Shown: in pieces, positions 31,956-40,709 of the stretch
Numbering within the stretch: the stretch's first letter is position 1
Layout of the letters: every line of letters starts with the position of its first letter
Assembly (NCBI GenBank): GCA_013214545.1
Contig: JABSQB010000023.1
Coordinates: 1-46,293 of the forward strand
Origin: Henriciella sp.
GTDB lineage: Bacteria > Pseudomonadota > Alphaproteobacteria > Caulobacterales > Hyphomonadaceae
Length of the DNA stretch: 46,293 nucleotides
Reading direction: 5' to 3'
The notes under the pieces: model-generated
What the model saw: the letters and a program-made list of their open reading frames with translations, nothing else
Told to the model about the DNA's origin: nothing
Database searches by the model: none
Made by a program: the position numbers and the translations under genes

Positions 31956-33893
31956 ATGGCAGATGGCACACTCTCCCTCTCCGACGGCTTTGACGAGGCG
32001 ACGGAAGCGGATTGGCTTGCGGCGGTGGAGAAGGCTCTGAAAGGCGGCGGACTCGAGCGCATCACACGCCAAACCCGCGATGGGATCAAAATCCATCCGC
32101 TTTACCGCGAAACTGATTTTGTCAGCGGCTCCGACCCGAGAGGTGCCGCAGGAACTGCGCCGTTCTTGCGCGGCGAGACCGATGCGCCAAATCCATATCT
32201 TCCATGGGATATTCGGCAGAGCTTCGCGCATCCGGATCCGGCCCAGACAAATCGCGAAATCATACGCGACCTTGAGCGTGGGGTCACGTCGATCAGCCTT
32301 GCGATCGAATGCTCAGGTCAATCCGGGTGTATCGTCACAAATATGGAGCAGCTCGCGACAGCATTGAATGGGGTTCGGGCGGACCTTGCCACGGTCGCGC
32401 TCGCCCATCGCGGCGCGGGATCTGGCGCCAGCGCCGCAGCGCTACTGGCGCAATGGGCGGATCAACAAGACGACCCAAAAGCGCAAAAGCTCGCGTTCAA
32501 CATCTCCCCGGTTCGACAGCTCATGAAAACTGGCAAGATTGCGGGCGGCATTGATGCGGCCATGGCGAAGACCGCGGCTTTGGTGACCGTACTGAGTCGC
32601 AAGTTCCCGAGCGCGACGGGCCTCGAAGTCGAAGCGCAGAGCGTGCATGAAGCGGGCGGCAGTGAAGCCCAAGAGCTCGGTGTCTTAATGGCAAGCGCGG
32701 TCGACACGCTGCGCCGTCTCGACAAGGCTGGGCTGGCAGCATCAGACGCCGCCTCTCAAATCCTGTTTCGCCTCGCCGTCGATGCCAATTACGGGATCGG
32801 CATCGCCAAGCTCCGCGCGGCGCGGCGTCTCTGGGCCCGAGTTCAGGACGCACTGGGCCTGACGCCGCAACCCATGCAACTCCACGCTGTGACCAGTGCC
32901 CGGATGCTGACTCGATATGATGCTTGGGTGAATATGCTGCGCGGCACCGCCGCCTGTTTCGCTGCAGCGACGGGCGGCGCTGATATCATAACCGTGCGCG
33001 CCTTTAATGAGGGCCTCAGCGTGCCTGAGGAGCTTGGCCGCCGCATCGCGCGCAACACTCAAATCATGGCCATGGAAGAAAGCGGTCTTGGCCGCGTCGC
33101 GGATCCGAGCGGCGGGGCCTGGTTCACCGAAACGCTGGCTGAAGACCTGGCGGAAGCCGCATGGGCGGAGATCCAGCAAATCGAAGGCGAAGGCGGTCTT
33201 GTTGAAAGCCTGATCGGCGGCAAGCCGCAAGCGCGCATCGCAGAGAAACGCGCCGCGCTGATGAAGGATGTCGGTCGCCGAAAAATCCCGATTACCGGGG
33301 TCAGTGAGTTCCCGCTACTCGAAGAAATCGCTGCGCCTGTGGCTGAGGTTCAGTCCCCGCCTGCTGGGGATGGCGTGGACTCGGCGGGCCTCGAAGCCTT
33401 GCTGCCCGATTTTGAAGCCAACGCAGGTGCTGATATCTATGCTGATCCGCTCGACTGGATATTCATCGCTGCACCGTTTGAAGACTTACGCGATCGCGCC
33501 GAAGCCCATCTCGAAACGACGGGCAGCCGCCCATCCATATTCCTCGCCACGCTTGGGCCGCTCGCAGAGCACACCGCTCGCGCTGACTTTGCCCGCAATT
33601 TCTTCGCAGCAGGCGGCGTGGAAGCCAAAGCCGCGCCGGTTCCTCCGGATAGCCATGCGGAACTTACTGCCGCGTTCCAAGCCAGCGGGTGCAAGATTGC
33701 TGTCTTGTGCGGGTCGGACAAGCGCTACGAGACTGAAGCCGCCGAGGCAGCGAAAGCTCTGAAAGACACTGGCATTGCCGCACTCTGGCTTGCCGGCAAG
33801 CATGAAGCATCGGGCGTCGACCGCCATATCTTCATGGGCGCAGATGTGGTGCATGAACTGACCGTCGCGCTGGCTGAATTGGGAGTGAAATAG
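31956..33893 (+). CDS. mutA: methylmalonyl-CoA mutase small (beta) subunit
   Basis: A 645-residue non-catalytic partner of the heterodimeric adenosylcobalamin-dependent mutase. The N-terminal TIM-barrel part has the family pattern (KIHPLYRETD; LPWDIRQSFAHPDP; GGADIITVRAFNEG; NTQIMAMEESGLGRVADPSGG). The C-terminal Rossmann-like domain lacks the cobalamin DxHxxG motif, as expected for the beta subunit. I start at ATG 31956 (MADGTLSL), preceded by CAGAGG; the frame extends to 31902 without a good ribosome site. Its TAG abuts the ATG of the large subunit. It is needed for full activity in propionyl-CoA and branched-chain metabolism. Confidence 0.95.
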   Translation: MADGTLSLSDGFDEATEADWLAAVEKALKGGGLERITRQTRDGIKIHPLYRETDFVSGSDPRGAAGTAPFLRGETDAPNPYLPWDIRQSFAHPDPAQTNREIIRDLERGVTSISLAIECSGQSGCIVTNMEQLATALNGVRADLATVALAHRGAGSGASAAALLAQWADQQDDPKAQKLAFNISPVRQLMKTGKIAGGIDAAMAKTAALVTVLSRKFPSATGLEVEAQSVHEAGGSEAQELGVLMASAVDTLRRLDKAGLAASDAASQILFRLAVDANYGIGIAKLRAARRLWARVQDALGLTPQPMQLHAVTSARMLTRYDAWVNMLRGTAACFAAATGGADIITVRAFNEGLSVPEELGRRIARNTQIMAMEESGLGRVADPSGGAWFTETLAEDLAEAAWAEIQQIEGEGGLVESLIGGKPQARIAEKRAALMKDVGRRKIPITGVSEFPLLEEIAAPVAEVQSPPAGDGVDSAGLEALLPDFEANAGADIYADPLDWIFIAAPFEDLRDRAEAHLETTGSRPSIFLATLGPLAEHTARADFARNFFAAGGVEAKAAPVPPDSHAELTAAFQASGCKIAVLCGSDKRYETEAAEAAKALKDTGIAALWLAGKHEASGVDRHIFMGADVVHELTVALAELGVK

Positions 33894-36050
33894 ATGACCA
33901 AGTTTCCTGATTTCACCAAGCTGGATCTCGGCACGCTTGAGCCGGGTCAGAGCAAGTCGCTGGATCGCACGCTGGCAACCCCGGAAGGCATCGATCTTGC
34001 CACCGCCTACAGCGCGGCGGATACAAAAGGCCTCGATTTCCTCGACGATTATCCCGGCCTTGCCCCGTTCGGTCGCGGCCCCTACCCGACCATGTACACA
34101 CAGCGCCCCTGGACGGTTCGCCAGTATGCGGGTTTCTCGACGGCAGAAGATTCCAACGCCTTTTATCGCCGCAATCTCGCGGCTGGTCAGAAAGGTCTAT
34201 CAGTCGCGTTCGATCTCGCCACCCACCGCGGTTATGACAGCGACCATGTTCGTGTCAGCGGTGATGTCGGCATGGCCGGCGTAGCGATTGATAGCATCTA
34301 TGACATGCGCACGCTGTTTTCCGGCATTCCGCTCGACCAGATGTCTGTCTCGATGACCATGAATGGTGCGGTGCTGCCGATCATGGCGCTCTACATCGTC
34401 GCCGCCGAAGAACAAGGGGTCGGGCCCGACAAGCTCGCGGGCACCATTCAGAATGACATTCTGAAAGAGTTCATGGTCCGCAACACCTATATCTATCCGC
34501 CCAAGCCGAGCATGCGGATCATTTCGGACATCTTTGCCTACACATCGCAGAACATGCCGAAATTCAACTCCATCTCGATTTCCGGCTATCACATGCAGGA
34601 AGCCGGTGCGACGGCCGATCTGGAGCTGGCTTACACGATTGCGGACGGTATTGAATACATTCGCGCTGGCGTGAATGCCGGGCTTGATGTCGATGCCTTT
34701 GCCCCGCGCCTCAGCTTCTTCTGGGCGATCGGCATGAGTACGTTCATGGAAATTGCCAAGATGCGCGCCGCGCGCCTGATCTGGGCCAAGCTGGTGAGCC
34801 AGGAGTTCGCGCCCAAGAACCCGAAATCAACGTCACTTCGCACGCATTGCCAGACCTCTGGTTGGTCTCTCACTGCGCAGGACGTCTACAATAATGTCAT
34901 CCGCACCTGCCTCGAAGCCATCGCTGCGGCTGGCGGACAGACACAGAGCCTGCACACCAATTCCTTTGACGAAGCGCTCGCCCTGCCGACCGACTTCTCA
35001 GCCCGCATCGCGCGCAATACGCAGCTTTTCCTGCAGCAGGAAGGCGGCGCCGCGCAGACCATCGATCCGTGGGGCGGCTCTTACTATGTTGAGCGCCTGA
35101 CCCATGATCTCGCGGCCAAGGCGCTGGAGCATATTGCCGAAGTCGAGAAGCTTGGCGGCATGCGAAAGGCGATTGAGGAAGGCATTCCGAAACTGCGCAT
35201 CGAGGAGGCCGCCGCCAATACCCAGGCCCGTATCGATAGCGGTGAGCAGACGGTGGTCGGAGTCAACAAATTCCTGCTCGATGAAGAAGAGGAAGTGCCG
35301 GTCCTGAAAGTCGACAATGCGACCGTGCGTCGGATGCAGCTCGACAAACTCGCGCGCCTGAAATCAGATCGCAGCCAGGCCGAAGTGGATGCCAAGCTCG
35401 ACGCGATTGCGACGGCGGCGGCGGGCACAGAAGGCAACCTGCTCGCGCTGGCCGTCGATGCCGCACGCGCAAAGGCAACGGTCGGCGAAATCTCAGAAGC
35501 GGTTGAGCGCAGCCAAGGCCGGCACAAAGCAGTGATCCGGTCGATCAAAGGTGTCTATGGTGCCGGCGTTAAAACCACTGAACGCGCCAAGGAAGCCGTC
35601 GGTCTGGCCGATGCGTTCGAGGCCAAGCATGGCCGGCGCCCGAAAATCTATATCGCCAAGATGGGTCAGGACGGCCACGATCGCGGCCAGAAAGTCGTCG
35701 CCTCAGCGCTGATGGATCTTGGCTGGGAAGTTGAAATCGGACCCCTCTTCCAGACACCTGAAGAGGCTGCCAAGGATGCCCGCGCCGCCGGAGTCGACAT
35801 TGTCGCTGCTTCTTCGCTCGCCGCCGGTCACCTGACCCTCGTGCCAGAACTCAAGCGCGCCCTCGGCAATGAAGGGGCGGCCGCCACCAAGATCATGGTC
35901 GGCGGCGTGATCCCGCCGCAGGACTTTGATGCACTCTACGCCGCTGGCGCCGTGGCAATCTTCCCACCCGGCAGCGTGATTGCCGATTGCGCGGTGACGA
36001 TGCTGGAAGCGCTTGGCGATGATGGCGACGGCATTCAGGCGGCGGAATGA
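33894..36050 (+). CDS. mutB: methylmalonyl-CoA mutase large (alpha) subunit
   Basis: A 718-residue catalytic subunit that interconverts (R)-methylmalonyl-CoA and succinyl-CoA. The substrate barrel begins [18 protein letters not shown] (active-site Tyr and Arg) and continues [17 protein letters not shown]. The C-terminal cobalamin domain (about 580-710) has [10 protein letters not shown] with the His that coordinates cobalt, then [10 protein letters not shown] and GGVIPPQD. All key residues are present. The ATG follows the small-subunit stop with no gap, and its own end overlaps the methyltransferase ATG by 4 nt, so translation is coupled along the operon. No MeaB-type GTPase chaperone or epimerase is adjacent. 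Confidence 0.97.
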   Translation: MTKFPDFTKLDLGTLEPGQSKSLDRTLATPEGIDLATAYSAADTKGLDFLDDYPGLAPFGRGPYPTMYTQRPWTVRQYAGFSTAEDSNAFYRRNLAAGQKGLSVAFDLATHRGYDSDHVRVSGDVGMAGVAIDSIYDMRTLFSGIPLDQMSVSMTMNGAVLPIMALYIVAAEEQGVGPDKLAGTIQNDILKEFMVRNTYIYPPKPSMRIISDIFAYTSQNMPKFNSISISGYHMQEAGATADLELAYTIADGIEYIRAGVNAGLDVDAFAPRLSFFWAIGMSTFMEIAKMRAARLIWAKLVSQEFAPKNPKSTSLRTHCQTSGWSLTAQDVYNNVIRTCLEAIAAAGGQTQSLHTNSFDEALALPTDFSARIARNTQLFLQQEGGAAQTIDPWGGSYYVERLTHDLAAKALEHIAEVEKLGGMRKAIEEGIPKLRIEEAAANTQARIDSGEQTVVGVNKFLLDEEEEVPVLKVDNATVRRMQLDKLARLKSDRSQAEVDAKLDAIATAAAGTEGNLLALAVDAARAKATVGEISEAVERSQGRHKAVIRSIKGVYGAGVKTTERAKEAVGLADAFEAKHGRRPKIYIAKMGQDGHDRGQKVVASALMDLGWEVEIGPLFQTPEEAAKDARAAGVDIVAASSLAAGHLTLVPELKRALGNEGAAATKIMVGGVIPPQDFDALYAAGAVAIFPPGSVIADCAVTMLEALGDDGDGIQAAE

Positions 36051-36658
36051 CGGATAGCGCGTCCAACGCTGGCTATGCCGACGAAGCGCCGCGCCTGTTC
36101 GAGCGCTATGAGTTCCGCGACCCGGCGGCTATTCACGCGCCTTGGGCGCATTTCTTTCCAGAGCCGCCCGCCCGCATTCTCGACATAGGTGCAGGCACGG
36201 GTCGCGACGCGGCCTGGTTTGTCTCGCTGGGACATTCGGTGCTGGCGGTGGAACCGACGGATGCACTCCGAGAGGGAGCGGCGAAACTACATCCCGAACC
36301 GGAGATCGAATGGCTGGATGACATCCTGCCAGACCTGCCGAAAGTGATGGCGCGCGGAGAGCAATTTGATCTGATCCTGATGCATGCCGTGTGGATGCAC
36401 CTCACCGAATCCGAGCGCGCCGAGGGCATGGGCAAACTTGCACAATTGCTGCGGCCAGGAGGTCGGATCGCGATGAGCCAGCGCCACGGGCCTGTTCCGA
36501 CAGGTCGCCGCATGTTCGAGGTCTCCGGCGCGGAAACCATTGCGCTGGCGGCGCTGCATGGGCTCCAGAACCTCCTGCATGAGCGGGCTGAATCGATCCA
36601 GGCCGAAAACCGCGCCAAGGCAATCGAGTGGACCAAACTCGTTTTCGAGAAAAGCTGA
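36047..36658 (+). CDS. class I SAM-dependent methyltransferase
   Basis: A 203-residue methyltransferase. The SAM-binding motif [18 protein letters not shown] is near residues 42-59, followed by [14 protein letters not shown], the acidic motif [13 protein letters not shown], and [16 protein letters not shown]. The substrate is unknown. The ATGA overlap with mutB means it is translated from the same message. Small methyltransferases of this kind are not known components of the mutase pathway. Confidence 0.9.
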   Translation: MTDSASNAGYADEAPRLFERYEFRDPAAIHAPWAHFFPEPPARILDIGAGTGRDAAWFVSLGHSVLAVEPTDALREGAAKLHPEPEIEWLDDILPDLPKVMARGEQFDLILMHAVWMHLTESERAEGMGKLAQLLRPGGRIAMSQRHGPVPTGRRMFEVSGAETIALAALHGLQNLLHERAESIQAENRAKAIEWTKLVFEKS

Positions 36659-36722
36659 CACGAGGACAGGGTTTTCAAGGCTCCGGTTCCGGTCCATCTT
36701 CGCCGCAACACTCGTGGAGGGA

Positions 36723-38159
36723 ATGATGGACAATTATGCAGATTATGATGCGCTGGGCCTGGCTGAACTGGTGCGCAAAGGCGACGTCAGCGCGGGCGAA
36801 TTGCTGAGCGAAGCCGTTGGCCGCGCTGAAGCCGCGCAAAAGGATCTGAACTGCTTCTCGGCCATGTTCCCGGACTATGCGGAGAAACAAATCGCTGACG
36901 GTTTGCCAGACGGTCCGTTTACCGGTGTGCCGATGGCGGTGAAGGATCTCGGCTTTGAGATCAAAGGCCTTCCCATCACCAACGGGTCGCAGGCGTTTAA
37001 AGGCAATATCGCGCCGCATGACAGCGTGATGTGTAAACGTTACAAGGCCGCCGGTTTTACTCTGTTCGGACAAACGACCAGCCCGGAGTTCGGCTTGACC
37101 ACCACGACCGAAAGCACGCTGTACGGACAGACGGCAAACCCCTGGGACACGACACGCACCTCTGGCGGTTCATCAGGCGGCGCCAGCGCTACGGTTGCAG
37201 CAGGGGTTATCCCCCTCGCCCACGCAAGTGATGGCGGTGGTTCGATCCGAATACCTGCCGGATGCACGGGCCTGTTCGGCATGAAACCCTCACGCGGCCG
37301 CACGCCAATGGGTCCAAGCACGACCGAAGGCTGGAACGGCCAGTCGACGCACCATGCGGTCTCTCGCAGTGTCCGTGACAATGCCGCTCTCCTCGACCTG
37401 GTCCATGGTATGGAAATCGGCTCGCGCTATGATGCGCCGCATGAGTCGCGCTCCTACCTAAGCGCCCTCGACAGTGATCCTGGATCGCTCAAGATCGCGC
37501 TTTGGGACACAGCGCCGAACGGCACCAAGCCGGACCCAGACGCACAGGCCGGACTGGATGCAACGGCAAAACTGCTCGAAGACCTCGGTCACAAAGTCGA
37601 GATTGCCGGACCTGAATTTGACGGCGAAGCGCTGGGCAAAGGATTGATGGTCACGGTGTCGGCAGCGATTGCCATGGTCATGGAAGCGCGCGGTGAAGCG
37701 CTGGGCCGAGAACTTGGTCCAGACGACATGGAACCAATCACTGCCCGCTTTGTCGAACTCGGCAACACAATCCCCATGAAAGAGCTGATGAAAGCCACGC
37801 AGTCTTCGATCACCGCGGGTCTCATCTATGATCGTTTCCTGGTCGATGGCGGCTATGACATGATCCTCTCGCCGACCATGTCACGCGTGCCCGACAAGCT
37901 CGGCGTGCTGTCCCTCGCCCCTGAAAGCATGGATGGCTATTCCGAAGCAGTCACCTCCTTTGCCGCCTGGTGCGCGATCTCGAACCAGGCCGGGTCGCCT
38001 GCCATGTCGGTGCCGTTGCACTGGACGGACGCGAACCTTCCCATTGGCATAATGTTCGGCGCGCGTTGCGGGCGCGAGTGGGAATTGTATCAACTGGCCG
38101 GACAGTTGGAACGGGCCGCGCCCTGGGCCGATCGCAAGCCGCCCGTCTGGGTCGGATAG
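36723..38159 (+). CDS. amidase signature family amidase
   Basis: A 478-residue amide hydrolase. The Ser-cisSer-Lys triad motifs are visible: Lys in GVPMAVKDLGFE (residue about 78), cis-Ser and Ser in TSGGSSGGASATVAAG, then HASDGGGSIRIPAGCTGLFGMKPSRG. I start at ATG 36723 (MMDNYAD), which follows GGAGGG; the frame runs further upstream into the methyltransferase gene. The substrate specificity cannot be read from sequence. It lies 64 nt after the methyltransferase stop and 11 nt before the GFA-type gene, probably one transcript. Confidence 0.94.
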   Translation: MMDNYADYDALGLAELVRKGDVSAGELLSEAVGRAEAAQKDLNCFSAMFPDYAEKQIADGLPDGPFTGVPMAVKDLGFEIKGLPITNGSQAFKGNIAPHDSVMCKRYKAAGFTLFGQTTSPEFGLTTTTESTLYGQTANPWDTTRTSGGSSGGASATVAAGVIPLAHASDGGGSIRIPAGCTGLFGMKPSRGRTPMGPSTTEGWNGQSTHHAVSRSVRDNAALLDLVHGMEIGSRYDAPHESRSYLSALDSDPGSLKIALWDTAPNGTKPDPDAQAGLDATAKLLEDLGHKVEIAGPEFDGEALGKGLMVTVSAAIAMVMEARGEALGRELGPDDMEPITARFVELGNTIPMKELMKATQSSITAGLIYDRFLVDGGYDMILSPTMSRVPDKLGVLSLAPESMDGYSEAVTSFAAWCAISNQAGSPAMSVPLHWTDANLPIGIMFGARCGREWELYQLAGQLERAAPWADRKPPVWVG

Positions 38160-38170
38160 GAAACGGAGTT

Positions 38171-38566
38171 ATGAGCGATCTCAAAACGCATTTGGGCGGC
38201 TGTCACTGCGGCGCGGTTCGTTTTGAAGTCGACCTGCCGCCCTCCTTCGAGGTGGAGGATTGCAATTGCTCAATCTGCGCGATGAGTGGGAACATTCATG
38301 TCATCGTCCCGGCTTCACGCTTCCGCCTGCTCAGGGGCGCCGATAATTTGAGCGATTACACGTTCAACACAGGCGGCGCCAAACACCGCTTTTGTAAGAC
38401 CTGCGGGATCAAAAGCTTCTATGTGCCCCGGTCCAATCAGGACGGGTTTGCCGTCACCTGGCGGTGCCTCGACAATTGGATGGACCTCGACGTCACGATC
38501 AACAAGTTTGACGGCGTAAACTGGGAGGCGAATGCCGCCGCCCTGGCGCATAAATCGAAAGACTAG
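38171..38566 (+). CDS. GFA family protein (glutathione-dependent formaldehyde-activating enzyme fold)
   Basis: A 131-residue Mss4-like zinc protein. Cysteine clusters are GGCHCGAVRFE, CNCSICAM and FCKTCGIKS, which bind two zincs as in the GFA family. Most members are annotated as S-(hydroxymethyl)glutathione synthase, but the real activity is doubtful for many. ATG 38171 follows AAACGGAGTT. It probably ends the mutase-amidase transcript; its last codons overlap the convergent Spy-like gene by 4 nt. Confidence 0.92.
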   Translation: MSDLKTHLGGCHCGAVRFEVDLPPSFEVEDCNCSICAMSGNIHVIVPASRFRLLRGADNLSDYTFNTGGAKHRFCKTCGIKSFYVPRSNQDGFAVTWRCLDNWMDLDVTINKFDGVNWEANAAALAHKSKD

Positions 38567-39072
38567 TCGCGCGGCGGCGGTGGGCGCCGGTGGTCTCCGC
38601 GCGGGCCGGCGCGGCGATCTCCACGACGGTTCATATTCTGAATAATCGCGCGGCGTTGTTCCGCGGTGAGCGTGCCAAACTGCTCCGCGAGGACGTCCTG
38701 GATCTTGGCGCGCATGGCCGCGTCGGCTTCACGCAGCTCGCCAAAGCTCTCGCGTACCGCGTCGGCATCATAAACTTCAGCGGCAAGCAGGCGCCCCAAT
38801 CGTTGCCGCGCATCGCGCACAGCAATGCGCTGTTGTCTCGATTCTGCGAAAGCCTGGCGAAACGCGCGGCGGACGATCTGGCGCTCGTCATCCGGCAACG
38901 CGCGATCAATGCCGCGGATCAACGCCTGCTCACTACCAGCTCCAGCGCCGGGCGGCGGGCCGGCTTTTCGCTGTCCAAGACCGCCCCCAACGAGCACACC
39001 AATCAAAAGCGCGTTCACGATCAGTGAAACGACCAGCCAGATCGGCAGTTTGGATGTCTTCGCGTCGCTCAT
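38563..39072 (-). CDS. periplasmic heavy-metal sensor-like protein (Spy/CpxP type, membrane-anchored)
   Basis: A 169-residue protein: one N-terminal membrane helix (LPIWLVVSLIVNALLIGVLV), then a long helical domain with LTAEQRRAIIQNM near the end, the hallmark of the CpxP/Spy/metal-resistance group, and a basic Pro-rich tail. Such proteins sense or buffer envelope stress or metals. It is the last gene of a minus-strand cluster with an ECF sigma factor and a putative anti-sigma, with only 3 nt between it and the anti-sigma gene. The grouping suggests a role in the same regulatory circuit. Confidence 0.85.
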   Translation of the reverse strand: MSDAKTSKLPIWLVVSLIVNALLIGVLVGGGLGQRKAGPPPGAGAGSEQALIRGIDRALPDDERQIVRRAFRQAFAESRQQRIAVRDARQRLGRLLAAEVYDADAVRESFGELREADAAMRAKIQDVLAEQFGTLTAEQRRAIIQNMNRRGDRRAGPRGDHRRPPPPRD

Positions 39073-39075
39073 CCC

Positions 39076-39534
39076 CTACTCCAAATCGCCCCAATCAGCG
39101 CCAACGTCTAATCCAAAGGCAGCATAATAGGCACTGTCCGCCTGATCATATCCTATTCCGGTTGACGCATAAGCATATCCGCCCACCAGGCCCATTAGGA
39201 GGCTTGCAAGCGCGGCACCAGCTGGCCAGCGCACGCCTTGCGGAAACAAGAGTGACGAGAGTCCTCTAATTAAGCTAGCGCGTGCGGGCGGTGGTGTCGG
39301 AGCGGCCGCGAGAATGGCCTCGGAGAGCTGCGCCGATGGCTCGGGCAGATCTTCCAGTGCCATCGCCTCATCCAGCGCCCGCGCAACCGCAAGTGCGTCC
39401 ACGAACGCATCAGGGTGAGCGTCCAACAAAGCGCGCGCGGCATCGCGTTCATCTTCCGGCCAGCTCATGGGTTCGGCGCCATAAGCTTCGATCAGTTCCA
39501 GTACACGATCTTCGGTCATTCCATTCACCGTCAT
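39076..39534 (-). CDS. putative anti-sigma factor with single membrane helix
   Basis: A 152-residue protein: an acidic cytosolic N-terminus (TEDRVLELIEAYGAEPMSWPEDERDAARALL), a linker, then a membrane helix (VRWPAGAALASLLMGLVGGYAYA near 100-123) and a short periplasmic tail. No zinc HHCC motif is present. The 4-nt overlap with the sigma gene and the topology make an anti-sigma role likely, although this is inferred from position. The N-terminal WPEDER pattern occurs in other proteins next to ECF sigma genes in Caulobacterales relatives. Confidence 0.8.
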   Translation of the reverse strand: MTVNGMTEDRVLELIEAYGAEPMSWPEDERDAARALLDAHPDAFVDALAVARALDEAMALEDLPEPSAQLSEAILAAAPTPPPARASLIRGLSSLLFPQGVRWPAGAALASLLMGLVGGYAYASTGIGYDQADSAYYAAFGLDVGADWGDLE

Positions 39535-40082
39535 CTCTCATCCCCTTCCAGTTGCGCCCGCAGGCTGGCTCGCAGTGAACGCCGGGCACGGGCCAAAAGG
39601 CTCTCCAAAGCACGGACACCCACATCCATCGCGGCGGCGGCTTCAATATTGCTCATCCCTTCCAACGCGCACAGTGTAAGGGCTTCGCGCTGGCGCTCCG
39701 GCAAGGCCGCGATTTTCTCGGCAATGCCTTCAATGCCTTGTTGCGACGCCAGAGCTTCTTCCGGTCGGAGCGCCGTATCAACGCGCTCAGGCAACTCATC
39801 CATCAGCACCGGTTTTTTCTTACGCGATCGGTCGCGGCAGAGGTTTAACGCGACGGTGCAGGCCCAGGTCGAAAACTTGGCCCTGGGTTGCCAGTCGGGC
39901 AATTGCTTCCAGGCGCGAAGAAACGTCTCCTGGGTCACGTCTTCAGCCTCGGCTCGATCCTGGAGCATGCGATAGGCGACGCGATACACGATCGGCATAT
40001 TACGATTGACCAGCGCCGCTTGCGCCGCCCTGTCTCCACCCGCCGCACGGGCGATCTGGTCGCTCTCACCGATCCCTGACAC
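39531..40082 (-). CDS. ECF-type RNA polymerase sigma factor
   Basis: A 183-residue sigma-70 family member with region 2 (NRNMPIVYRVAYRMLQDRAEAEDVTQETFLRAWKQ is the segment at about 27-61, key residues DxxxEDVTQETF) and region 4 (PERQREALTLCALEGMSNIEAAAAMDVG, HTH at about 130-170). It has no extra domain. Start GTG 40082. It is coupled to the putative anti-sigma by a 4-nt overlap. A 12-bp inverted repeat lies upstream, between it and the EF-hand gene. Confidence 0.94.
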   Translation of the reverse strand: MSGIGESDQIARAAGGDRAAQAALVNRNMPIVYRVAYRMLQDRAEAEDVTQETFLRAWKQLPDWQPRAKFSTWACTVALNLCRDRSRKKKPVLMDELPERVDTALRPEEALASQQGIEGIAEKIAALPERQREALTLCALEGMSNIEAAAAMDVGVRALESLLARARRSLRASLRAQLEGDER

Positions 40083-40105
40083 GCAGATACTCTAACGGAT
40101 TCCCC

Positions 40106-40140
40106 GGCAAGTGCGAGTGGGAGGAAATCTCGCACTTGCC
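40106..40140 (-). terminator. hairpin between EF-hand and sigma genes
   Basis: GGCAAGTGCGAG (40106-40117) and CTCGCACTTGCC (40129-40140) are perfect 12-bp arms with an 11-nt loop. It lies 41 nt after the EF-hand stop and 24 nt before the sigma start on the minus strand. No T-run, so it could also be an attenuator in the sigma leader. Confidence 0.6.
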
Positions 40141-40181
40141 CAGAGACTTTGCGGCGGATGGGTAAAATCCGCCTCCGCAAT

Positions 40182-40661
40182 CTATCCCCGGCGACCAAAG
40201 CCGCGGTTTCCGCGTCGTTCACGCATTTTCTCCTTGGCAGCCTCACGCTCTACCTCGGTGATGACGCCGTCACCATCTGTATCCACGCGCGCGAACATGC
40301 GCTCCATGCGCTCATCAGCAGCATTTTCGTGCTCTTCAGCAGTGACAAAGCCGTCACCATTGGTGTCGAGCTCCGCAAAGCGTTTTGCCTGGCGCTCGGC
40401 GCGCCGACGTTCCTGCTCAGCTTCGGCAAAGGCTTCAAACTCTTCAGCTGAAACCAGGTTGTCGCCATTTGTATCGGCGCTTTCGAACTTTTCAGCGCGA
40501 TGCGCCGCGATTTCGTCCATGGTGACGTTCCCGTCCTGATTGACGTCGACAGCCTCCAGTCGCGGCTGGAGGCCAGGGCCCCGATCATCCTGAGCAATCG
40601 CTGTATAAGTCAGCCCGCCCAAACCGAGTGTGACCAGTGCTGCAATCGTAATTTTTTTCAT
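40182..40661 (-). CDS. exported EF-hand calcium-binding protein
   Basis: A 159-residue protein with a signal peptide (KKITIAALVTLGLGGLTYTAIA-Q). Four EF-hand loops follow: DVNQDGNVTMDE, DTNGDNLVSAEE, DTNGDGFVTAEE and DTDGDGVITEVE, all with the Asp/Asn/Gly/Glu pattern needed for Ca2+. The tail is Arg-rich (REKMRERRGNRGFGRRG). It is likely a periplasmic calcium binder. ATG 40661 is the start that gives the signal peptide. It is the upstream neighbour of the sigma factor on the same strand and may be controlled by it. Confidence 0.9.
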   Translation of the reverse strand: MKKITIAALVTLGLGGLTYTAIAQDDRGPGLQPRLEAVDVNQDGNVTMDEIAAHRAEKFESADTNGDNLVSAEEFEAFAEAEQERRRAERQAKRFAELDTNGDGFVTAEEHENAADERMERMFARVDTDGDGVITEVEREAAKEKMRERRGNRGFGRRG

Positions 40662-40709
40662 ATCAATGAGCCTTTCTTGTGAACTCAATGATAGAACGAT
40701 GAGAGATCG

